Notes under the pieces: generated by a model
The model's database searches: none
Told to the model about the DNA's origin: nothing
Seen by the model: only the letters and a program-made list of their open reading frames with translations
Part shown: one piece after another, positions 11,301-23,300 of the stretch
How the letters are laid out: each line of letters starts with the position of its first letter
Position numbering within the stretch: position 1 is the stretch's first letter
Translations under genes and position numbers: made by a program
NCBI GenBank assembly: GCA_000934455.1
Contig: KN887039.1
Coordinates: forward strand, 46,474 to 88,004
Origin: Apostichopus parvimensis
Taxonomy: Eukaryota > Echinodermata > Holothuroidea > Aspidochirotida > Stichopodidae
Length of the DNA stretch: 41,531 nucleotides
Direction: 5' to 3'

Positions 11301-14300
11301 AGGTTTTTTGTCTTTGTTCTGCACTGTTACTAACTAATTCACTTCCCTTTTTGTTTTGCTACAATGATATTCCACTTTAATCTCTTTTCTTTTGTTTTTT
11401 TGTTGTTTATTGCCTGCTTTATTCCCTTTTCCGACAATTCTGCAGTTATATTAGACCATACATCCAATTAACCAAAAAGATACCTTGCATGTCATGAATT
11501 TATCATTGCTCCCAAATATGCTAGGAAGAAAAGATCAGGTTTGATCCAACGACAACTCTTCGTTGTTTTTCCATTTCCTTTAGAGCATGTAATCCTGCAC
11601 TGAAACACATTACTGAATGTATTACTTAACCCTCTTTGTAACCTGGGAGGTATTTTGATAGAATGGTAACCTCAGGAAGACTTTGTTTTGGACACTTCTA
11701 GAGATTTTTAAGCAGCCTATTAAACATTGGGGGGTAATGCAGAAAAATTTGGGAGGGTGTGCCAAGCATGAAATTTTGTTTTTTTCAAGAAGTATTTATT
11801 TCGTTATTGACCTTTGACATGACTTCAATACACGACTATCAGAAGTTTTTAGGATCTGCTCGCACTTGCATTTTGTTTTCTTTGTGCAATTAGCTAACAT
11901 AAATTGGCTGTAAAACAAGAGGTGAAAATGGAAAATGGCAAAAAGATTTTAAAAAAACAGAATCACAATTTTTTTACATTTTCAGCTATCCGTGATCAGT
12001 CTTGTGGTGTGTTGCGTCTGTCCTTCGTCATGTTTGATAATCGTTTGCTTTCGGTGGTTCCTGCTGACTCCCAATATGTTGCATGTTGCACTGTGTTGCA
12101 TGTTGCTTTGTTGTGATCAGCATGTTGCACATCGGGCTGCTGAGCATTCTCATGATTGCGTTAAGATTTTGGGATTCTCTTCGGGGACCTGCAGATGGGT
12201 TTCTGCTCTGGCTGCTACCGTACAAACTGGTTTTAGATTTGGTTTTAGTTATTTCAATGGAGTCATGGTTAACCCTGCTGATTTACCTGTATGTGCCATT
12301 AATTTCCTTCTATCGGAAATACCACTCACTCATGATGCACCAAGCAGGTGAAAATTCACTGTCGCAAACTTTAGTGTAATAGGTTGTTATTACATGACAC
12401 AATGTGAGTTGATCATTGCTTCCCATTGGAGATATTTTAATATGAATATGGCATCATGTTTCTCTCCTTAAACTGATATCAAATTACGGTGATTTTAAAG
12501 AATACTGTACCTCATTATCTCAAGCTATTACTTTGCCATTAAATGTTTGCTATTTTCCATAAAAGGAAAGGAGAAATAAACCATAATGTTTAAAAAAAAA
12601 CAGCTTTCCAGTTGTGGCAAAACAATCAGAATTTGAATTATCAAACAGTTCAAATCTAAACCAAACTAAGGAAAGATAAATAGTGAAGCTTTTAAATCGA
12701 AGTGTTACACAAAATTTGACTCAAACAGTGTGGTGGCATGTAGCACATTTTGCATTCCTACAGTGTATGGTGGTATTTCCTGAAAGGGAAATTAAAAAGT
12801 GTTTATTAGGTTGAATGAAGTTTTCCTTCTAACTTGAAAGTGAGATTCTGTGATGTGAATTTACTCTATATTAACAAGCTGTTCTGCTGAGTAACTAAAC
12901 AAAAACAAAAACTTGTCTTTATGGGTTATAGGATGAAAACTGCTGTGGTGCAATAAATGTTATGATCTGATATTTTCGTTTCATGAACAAATGTTTATTT
13001 AGTCAAACAGCAGGATGTAGAAATTCATTTCCAATGACAAGGCAATTTTTTGGATTTTTTTAAAAAAAATGTTAAATTTTTTTTTTTTTAATTTTTAAAA
13101 TTTTTTTTAAAAAAAGGCTTATTTTTTTTTTAAATTTCTTTTGGACGATGTAATATTTAAGCTCATTATTTTGTTTATTTGGTTGATTATTTTGTGTGTT
13201 ATTTGATGGAGGTGGAGGTAGGTAGTATAGGAAGTTTGCCATTGCTTGAATTTCAGAGTGAAACAGGAAGAACTGTACATAATAGGGATTCTCGCATGTT
13301 TACAGATTATGGTAATTCAGATTTCCCTATAGGAGTGTAAAATAGGAAACGGTTGTACTTCAGGTAGGGAAGTAAGGTTTGTTTGAGACTCAAAATATTA
13401 CTAGAATATTAAAAAGAAATAAATGATATTTCAAATATAGATGTCCAGCAACTTAGCTCACTTAGAGCACTGGACAATTACATATAAGGTCAATGAATCG
13501 ACCTCCTGTCTTCATCAAAACTGTCTTTTGTTTGTTCACAATTTTCCACTCTCGCTTATAAAATCTCAAGAGTAAACTAAAACTGTCACTGAAATGAAAC
13601 ATTACTCTCCTCTTTCAAATCATGCTTGATGATCTTGTAACAGTCCAATTAAATACCAAGGTGTGTTAAGAGGTGATATTTTAGAAAGAAGTTGGAGCAA
13701 AATGGTAAATGTTGTCAGCAGATTTGTAGTAGTTTTGCTAGCCGCCACCATTGCGGGAATGACGAAGCAGCTAAATGCATGTTTAATCACAAGAAAAGAA
13801 AAGCAAAAGGGAAATACTGCCTGTCTGATATTTAAGTGATTTGCGTAACAAAATTGCTTGAAATTATTTAAGTGAGTAAGTGAGAGTTTAGCCAGTCAAA
13901 ATAGGTCACATGAACACAACCATATCTTAAGTTGAAAATGTCAAGATATTAAATTGAGCTTTTCAATTAGCACTGGTGCAATTTTGTTGTCCTTATGGCC
14001 AATTTACCATTTAATATTATTGAAATATGTTGTAGTTACAGTTACAATGTGGTTCCACCATTGAAAATGGTAACAAATTTGTGACATTTTGCAATGAACC
14101 TTTAACTTTGCATTGACATTGTCTCTTATTAATACTGCTGCTGTAGTTGTTAAATTATCTTTCCCTTTAATCAGTAGTTAGCTGTTCTTTCTTGTTATTA
14201 ACATAATAGTCTGCTTCAGGAAACCAGTGGTAAGTTAACCTTTAACCTTTAAATCCTGTCATGTACATCAAATGGCATAGATGTGATTGGCTGTTCACAG

Positions 14301-17300
14301 GGATTTACTGTTTGTATTAAGACTTATTTCTGTTCTTTATCAACTTCATGAATGTTTTTGTGGTGACATTAAACTGTTATATGGGACTTAGTTAGACTGC
14401 TACTGACTTGATACATAAACTTGTTATATTCAAGGACTAGCAGTTACACTGCTGAAGGTAGTTAACTTGTTACAAGGACTTATAACAAGTTACATAAACC
14501 CTAGGACTCAGTTTCACTGTTGACTAGTAACATAAATGATTTTTTTTTTTTTTTAATTAATGCCTCTCCCACTGGAATTCTTAATTTGGGTATTTTACGG
14601 TAAAAAGTAAAATATTGAAGCTACAATTAAGTAGTAATCCTGTACCAACTAAAAGTTGTCAATGATGATTTTGGATCTGAATAATGAACACGTTACCAAA
14701 CCGATGGGAAAGAAAGAATGAAAGAAAGTCTTAGATTGCTTAGAACTGCCAAAAGAAAGCGAAACCTAATTATCAGAACAAGGTAAACTTTAGTAGTAGC
14801 TTAATGTTAAGTACTATCAATGTTGTATGCATTCAACCTGCCTTGTTTGAACACAGCTGTAAAGGTAATACTAACATAAAGATTACTCTCCATATCTTGA
14901 ATTTCAGACATCTCGTCCAAGTTTTAGGCCTCCACCTCAGCCTGGATTTAAAATGTCTAAGAGGCGGGCTCCTGCTCCACCTCCTCAGAAGAGAGACGTG
15001 AGTAAAATTTTCATCAGGTTTTCCGTATATTTTTCGTTACACCATTTTAGGCTTGTCTGCCTGCAGCTCCGCCCCTCCAACACCTTGTAGAGCTTCTGTT
15101 GCCATCATTGAATGCAATAGTACCATTATAACAGTGGGTAAGGTAAGCCACTGTGTTAAATGTAGGAAACTATGGGATTGCAGTATCCTTCATTGGGCTG
15201 TATAGGACATTATAATCCTATTTTGCATTTCAGTTTCACTCCGTTGGCACATGCTATTGTGTATGGAGAAGACCACTGTCGTTTGATATTGATTCAGCCT
15301 TTTTGAAGGAAATTTTCACTTGCAGCAGATTTCTGTTTAACACGGTGCCTAAGTCCCTTTAAATGTTTTAGTTTGTTTTTAGGAGATGAAGATTACATTT
15401 GTTGCTTTGTTACATTTATCTTCTAAGAGTAGAGGGTTATGTTCTTTCGGATGGAACCAGGATGAAGTGATGTTAAATTCTTTGCTATTAAACTTGGCAG
15501 GTGAGGCAACACCATGTGACTCCAGAAGAAATCCAAAAGGAGATTGCGGAAATAGAAGAGAAGACCTCACTGATGGTGAAGAAAGGTATCGAATTAGAAG
15601 ACAAGCTGAGAGCAGAGATGAAGGGTGAGTCATAAAGTTACATGAGCAAACTGTGGAGCTGACATCTATGTATAAAAACAAAGGCGGGGAAAGATGAGGT
15701 AATGAGGCTTAATTGCTAATTAATGTGAAGGGCTCCATTTTAGTGCTCTCTACATTTATCTGGCTTTTTAGCATTGTAGAACAAATGGCTTCCATGGTGA
15801 TGATGTTATATTTTGGTGATGATATCATATTTTGATGATGATAATATATTTTGGTGATATATATGGTGATACTGTATGTTAAAAGTGTTATACTTGTATC
15901 ATGCTGCCTGGAATTAAATGCACTTGTCATGTGGAAAGAAGTAGTTCCTTTCCATTAATGGAGTACCTTTGAGATCTGCTAACTCCTTGATTCTAGCAAT
16001 GGTTATGATCATGGGTAGAACCTGGGTGGGTTGATATATATTGGTAGTAATAAAGTTTGTTATTGTGATGTTATCTTTAAACAGAAAGAGGCCTACCGTG
16101 TGAGTTATGTTGCTTTCAATAATCTGGATGTATTTAATAATATTTAATAAACTGGTCTCCCTCTCTCTCCATCCCCTTTCTGTCTCCCCTCCCCCCCCCC
16201 CCCCTCCCCAACCCATCCTGTCTATACAAAATTATGTGTACTATAAAGTGAATACTATGAAGATGGATGTTATAAACTAAAAATAATTTGTTTGGTTTCC
16301 TTTGCAGATGATGCTTCCGAGGAAAGCGAAGAGTTACTCATGGAATGGTTTGAAGTGGTCAACGAGAAGAATCAACTGGTCAGAAGAGAAGGAGAACTTG
16401 TAGCTCAGTGAGAATAATAAGCCCTTAAAATTTAATACATATAAACTTAACTGGTAGAGCAATATTCAGTTGTCTTAGCTTTGTTGTTCTTTCCCTAGTT
16501 TTATGAATAATTAGTAAAATCCTATACTGCAATTGTCCTTGTACGTTTACGTAGCAAGTGGCAGTGGACTGACAGGTTGGGGATTGCCTAACAGCCGGAA
16601 GTAGTATGGCACCACTATAACTTCCATTACCTCTGAAGCAGTTTCACTATATAGTATGCTAGCATACAAGTTATAGTCTCTATTATATGTGGGCCTTATC
16701 CACAAGAATGTTTGTGTTCAGAAGCCAGCTGAATGTCAAAAGTTTTCTTAGGATTGGGATCAACTTTATTGTCACCTTTGTTACTGCTAACTTTTGTCAG
16801 GAATGGTTGTGTAGATTCAGGGGGGGGGGGGCAGGGGGAGGAGGAAGGCTTTGACTTTTTTTATACCCAGATCACCATTAGTCATGGTTTGTAGTACAAT
16901 GTGATATGTTCTTGTGTTTGCATCTCCTGAACTAACCTGGAACTAGAACATGCACAAATGCAGATTTTTCACCCCAAAAAAAAATTTAAAAAATAAAAGT
17001 GATAAAAACTGTGACCTAATATATTGTTTCGTTAGAGCTCAGATTCAAGACCTAGAAATCCAACATGCCGAAGTGGAATACGAGATGCGTTGCCTGATGC
17101 ACAAACAGGAGCACGAGAAGACAGACGAAGATAACGAAAAGGAGGAGCAACTCCTCGAGCTGTTGATCGGCCTGGTCCAGCAGCGGAGCACCATCGTGGA
17201 CCGGTTAGAGGAGGACCGGATACGAGAGCAGGAGGAAGATGAAACCATTCGTAACATGATGCAGATGAAGGGTGAGTGTTCTTCTAAAATCGTAGTTCAC

Positions 17301-20300
17301 AGTCGCGGTCGTCAGTAGGCTCTGTATCGATGCTTTTGTTTTACAAAGCTCGTCAATTTAAAAAAAAAAAAATTTAAGCCTGTCTGCTGAGAGGAATTTT
17401 CTTGAAATAATTCAAGAATTTTGATTTATTTGCATTCAATTTTTTGTGTTTGAGTCTTCTTCAATACTCATCTGTATCTTCACTATATCTCTTTGGTGCT
17501 TTTTGTTTTGCGGGTGTTTGTTATGTTTAAATATAACGGACAACAATGTCTCGCGTTATGTATCAATGCAGCGACTGTGTGGTGTCGGACGGTGTGACTG
17601 AAAATAATGTGCTGTTTTGGTAAAGGCTATGTTACAAATCATTTCTGTTGCTAGAAACAGATTATTTTGGTGCTTAAAGGAAGAGAGTTTTAATTGTTTA
17701 TATTACATGCCATGCAATCTTTTATTTTTTCAAATAAACTGCCTCAGTGGTGATACAAATTAGGGGTTAGGGTAGAGGGCTGGGGCAAATGTTTAAGAGC
17801 ATATGCTTAGAATGCAGTGCAAAGAATATTACATTAATATTGCAATGAAGTATTGAACAGTGGCAAGATATATGACAGACTAGGTAAGTAAATACTGCAA
17901 TAAGTGCAATAATATCATTCATCGAGATATATATACAATTTTGGTAACCTGTTAACTTTTATTAGTTTGCAATAAGTCAATATAGAATAACAAATTCCTT
18001 TTCTGTTTTTCCTCAACACTATATATTCAAATTTTTTTATTTGCTCATTTTTACATGATATTTGAGATTTGATCTCAGCTTAATGAGTTTCTTTAACACT
18101 AACGGACAGGATAATTATTCATGTTTTTCCTTTTGTTTTTTCTTGTACTACTTATTGCTAGAAATACCGCCGTGTTTAAAGTGAGTCTTGGAACCGTGGG
18201 GCTATGAGATCGGTTTACAGTATGTTTCATGAAAAGCATGCACTCTTTGCCAGATAAAAACCGCTCTCATACGCTCTAGCACGATTGATACCATTTATTA
18301 TATTTATTACGTCTAAACAAATTAACTCGCAAGTGCAATTCACTGTCGAAGTAATGATTGGCTGGAAAGAGCCAAACTGGAGAGTAGCTGCTCCAACCTG
18401 ACAAAGGAAGACAGGTGATGACATTTTGCTAGTGTCATACCTCATAATTATTCAACAAAGTTTTCAAGATAGTTTACAAGATATGTCAAATGTCTGGAAT
18501 CCTCTGTTCAAAGCTGTTATTAAGAGCAAGTGCTGAGGGAGGTTTCCCTTAGCTCAAGATTCTGTGCTCCTCCCCATCTCTTTACCCTCTCCCTCAAATT
18601 TGCCTCCTGCGACCCTACCCTCCCCCCCCCCCCATGTTTTTGCCTTGTCAGTCACTTCCAGACTAGTCTTAGACCAAATTTACCTCCACTTTTGATTTCA
18701 TTCGCACTGACAAATAGAACATGACAATAGTATGTTGCTATGACAACCAAAACCTGAGCAATGCCCTAAAGTGCCTTCCTTCATTTACAGAACACATCTC
18801 CTCAGTAATTGAACACACTACAGTTCAGTGGCACACGAACATATTAGAAACCATTCAATTTGTTCAATTCCATATTTAACAAGTTGTTTGCTTCATTTGG
18901 GAACACTTAATGTAAGTGAGCCACATTAAGTAACAGATGGTCTACGCAGCACAGTGTACTCTCGGCCGTAGCATGTTTGATATTTTAATGTCAATCGAAT
19001 CTGCTCGGCTGCATCCGAATATTACTTTGACAGTGAACTGTGTACGTAGAACAACTTTTTTACTCATGTTCTGTTTTGCAAACTGCACTCACTTAAAAAA
19101 AAATATATGAAATTAGATTATCTCTCTTTTGCAAGCTATAGTAATGAAGCCGTTTAAGAACCAGCTGTTGGAAAGAACGGTCTTGTGTTGCTGTTGTTTC
19201 TTAATCAATGCTGCAGACACATGGAATCATTGTGGTCTTAATAGTGTTGTGTGTATGTGGGGGCGGGCGGGAGGGGGGGGTGGAGGTATGTGATGTCCTT
19301 TCCAAACAAACTATCTCAAAAAGTGCAGTTTGGTTGTTGAACTTTGAATTTGGTATGTAGAACCCAACTTGGTGAGTAGAAGAACCCTATTGTAATTGGT
19401 GGAGACTAAAGGTCACTGGAGGTCAATAGAAGTCGAAGTATGAAATCTTATAAACTCAAAATGTGTGGCTTGGTTGAACTTCATAAATGGTATGTAGATC
19501 TCTCTGGGTGAGTACAAGAATTGTAACAAGTTTGGTGCAGGTTAGAGGTCATTTGAGGTCACTATATGTCCAATTTTAAAACCTGATAAACATGGTAGTA
19601 GTTACTCTTGTTAGCTCGAATAGACTTGGATTGTACATATATATCAGTTAGTCTGAAAATTTTGTCAAGGAGAAAATTCAAAAGTGAAGCTTGAATGAAT
19701 ATTGTTGTTTGTTTGTATGTAGATACACTTAAGTTGGTACAAGAAGCAGCCTATTGTTTAGGGTTTTTCTATTTTTTTTTGTTGTGGAGGTCAATAGAGG
19801 TAGGAGGAATATCTTGGCAATGCAATAACTTGAAAAGGAAAGCTTGAATGAAAACTACAGCTCAAGAACATACCACAGTCAGTGTTGAAAAAAAACACTG
19901 TGTACAAATGGTGCTTTGTTCTTTGTGTTGTACTTGTTAATAATATAAGTACTGAATGTTAGTGACCATTTATGAACAGCTATATAGTACATATGGCTTG
20001 ACTTAGCATCTAGCATAATCCAGGATCCCGATCCCAGGATCCCGATAAAACATGTCAGTAATCCAGGTTACACTCCTAGCCAGCTGAGATGTTCGGTCAT
20101 TCTTTGATAACTTTTACGCTTTATGTACAATTTTAACCTCATTATGATGCAGTAGCGTTACATTTTAAGCTCTTTTGTTAATCTCAGTTTTATTTCTATT
20201 TTCATTATTGTAGAAATTCATTTTAATCTATTGTTTATTACATCATTAACATACTATTCATATCTTTTCATCCACACGCTTCATAGATTAAAAAATACTA

Positions 20301-23300
20301 ACCATTATTCCACATTCAGTAGGAATTCCATTTTCTTGTAGCTTGATTAAGTTCCTGTAATAAATATTTTCATAATATCTTTCAAAGTTTTATTTCTAAT
20401 AAGGTTTGAATCCCATTCTAGCCAAATAAATGTCTTTCCCACTTTTTCAGTTTGTTTTAAATATTTGCTCAGTCATTTTTCCATTGTTCATATTCATATG
20501 TTTTTTATTTATGTGGTAATGAAAGTAATTTTAAGCAAACCAAATATTTTTGTAAAGAAATTGTATTGACCCATTGTGACCAATCTTGACCATTACACAA
20601 GTGCAGCAAATGGTTTAAACGTATGAGAAATGTTATTTAGTCTGTTCAAGCAGATTGCAGTAACAAATTCATCATTAGCAAGGGCTGTTCTTATCTTACT
20701 TTATTTACTTTGATACAACTGTGACCTTATACGTCATAGCTTGTCAATGAATTTCCTTTGACGGGCCAAAGAAATACATTGGTTCTAGCAAAGAGCCAGA
20801 ATGAATCAAAATTTGAAGCTTAGTGAGTGAAAGTACAGAACTAGAAAAACGATTTCCATCATGGCCGAAACCAGTCGGTCAGTATTCATGAAATAATCAC
20901 ACAGTTCCATCCTGGATAATTTTCACTCTTGTTAACAGAAGATCTAATTAGGTAGTGATCCAAAAAAAATTTGCTTTATTTCTACTTGTCAGAATTTTGA
21001 GGATATTTCAGCTCCAGACAGATCAATATCTACAACGTGGAGTAATTCTCAAAGCTTTTTCAAAATATTTCACATGAGTACTGGAAAGTTCCATATAGTT
21101 ATGAACATACTGCCCTTTATTTACATATTCCTCCTGAAAAGTTGCTAGTTTACTCTTTTTTTCTCTGTGATTCCACGCTCAAGAATTCAAAGATTAACCA
21201 GTTTCTCTTAAAACTACTTTCAAGCAGAGGTGTAAATTTGGAAATTGACGTATCAAAGTTTAATTGTGCAGTAACTTTTACAGTGTAAGATTCCTCACAA
21301 GAAGATACTTCTTTTACCCACCCCCCTCATGTACCTGTAGACCCTTCCAATCTCATTCCTATTCTCTATTCTTACTTCAAATACACTGTGTGTTTTGAAC
21401 ATTACTTGTGAAACCATACACTCTTTACAGATTTTAATACTGCAATTTAAGATTTTCACAAGTGGAATCTTCCTCCCCCCCACTCCCTCACTGGCCCTCC
21501 CTTGCTCCTCCTGCCTCTTGTTCCTTTGTCATCAATGGCTCTATCCATCCATGGTGGTCATTCTGCGTTAACCTTTTCTCTCTTCAATTGGCATCTTTCC
21601 TCCCACAGGATGGAGCGTGGAGTATCAAAAAAAGATTGTTAAGGACCCAGTTATGCCAGATGAATAAGGCCAAGTTTGTATTTGTTTAATACAGAGTCAC
21701 CATAGAAACGAACTCTTTAACCGATCATCTCATGCCTTCATTTATTATTCATTGTAGCTGTTAGAGGGAAATTTATATATCATCTATGAATAATCATTTA
21801 TGGGGTTTAGTTTATTAATTTCTACATTAAATGTTTATGTTGGATGCGGAGGCATGTTCTTGGAGATTTTAACTCAAAGTGCATAATTTGACTTAAAAGA
21901 GAAGCCTTACGGGACTTTCCTGTAGTTGGACATTGTTTATTACCTTGGAAGCATTTTGAATTGGAATCATTGCGAACGCTACAGTCAATAAAATGAAAAT
22001 AATGTTTTTTTCCATTGTCCAAGATTCATGTTATTTACAATAAAGCTTTGCTAACTAAAATATAGTTAATTGAAAATGTTCTGGGCATTCAATTTTCCTG
22101 GCATGAAGATTAGAAAACCAGATGGTTTTTATAATATCGTATATTAAAATCAGAGTTTGTGAAAAGTTACTGTTGGAGTATTACTTAAATGGAGTAAAGT
22201 GAACCATTTTGCAGTATGAAATTTCTCTCCCTTTATTTAATTTTGTTTAAAATTTTTTTGGGGGGTCGTTTACAGTTAGTAGATATTGACTTTTGGCTAA
22301 AACATGCCTTCCTTTCCAGTGCAAAATAATGTGTATAAATGATCAGACTGAAGAACAAAACCCCAGTTTTAATTTTGGGGGAAAGTTCAGTTTTTTTCTT
22401 TTTTTTGGGGGGGGTATTCATTTCTACCATGCAGTTAATTAGTTTTAGTTTCAATACATCATTCATTCATTACATCTTTCATGTTTCATACACCAAGGAC
22501 TCATCATTAGGGATGTAATTTGTCCTTCCAAACAGCACAAGAAAGTCTACATCAATTAGTAGAATACGTTCATCCCATTTCTTTATTTATTCCAGAGAGC
22601 ATCTTGTCAGTTATGACAGTTATAATATTCCATATTCAGTATTAAAATCCTCTGGAAGAGATCAACTAGCATCATGGTAGATGTGATGGGTTGGTCACAG
22701 AGGGTTTGAGTTCTTCTCTTTCTTCTTCCGTAAACTGTTTGAAACACTTGGAAAGATATCTGGATCTCATATATTATCTGAAAAGTGTAAAACGATACAA
22801 CAGTCGTTATATATCAGTCGTTATGATAGACTGTATCGTTAAATCTCTCCCCCCCCCCATCCCGTGTCATTAATATTCACATCGTATTTAGATTGATGAA
22901 AGCAAACAGTCTTCTAAAGAACAGGTTTGAACATACAGGAATCAGATTCCTCCTTTGGATCTCATATGCTGGCCTTTTCCCAGATACCATCCTCATTAAA
23001 CCTTATAATTCCTTAGCAAGGGTCACGTTTATAACATAAAATAGTCACATTCTAGTAAATTATATACAGGACAACATATTTACTGTTACTCACAGAAGTC
23101 CCATTTGACCAATGGCCTCTTATGGTGTCCCTCTTCCTGTCAGCACACATCCACAGTACAATATGTCTGCATATCTTATATGGAAGACTTCACCATTCTG
23201 AATATTGCACGCTATGCGGTGCATAGCGTACAGTCATAACATTGTGCAGCCGAAGATTATTGAGTGTAAAAAAAAAATTAAAATTTTTTATTTTTTTTAC

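Noticed and set aside
11992..12379. Two overlapping open frames (119 and 98 codons), one hydrophobic and membrane-like
   Set aside because: T-rich DNA encodes hydrophobic residues by composition. Both frames are open together and there is no homology I can recognise or clear exon borders.
18162..18180. A 19-nt segment with good acceptor and donor
   Set aside because: Its length breaks the phase needed between the bMERB exon and the terminal exon, giving an early stop. At most a poison exon.
22537..22650. Open stretch after CCTTCCAAACAG, a possible second alternative terminal exon
   Set aside because: The acceptor is weak, the peptide has no recognisable character and no close poly(A) signal stands out.
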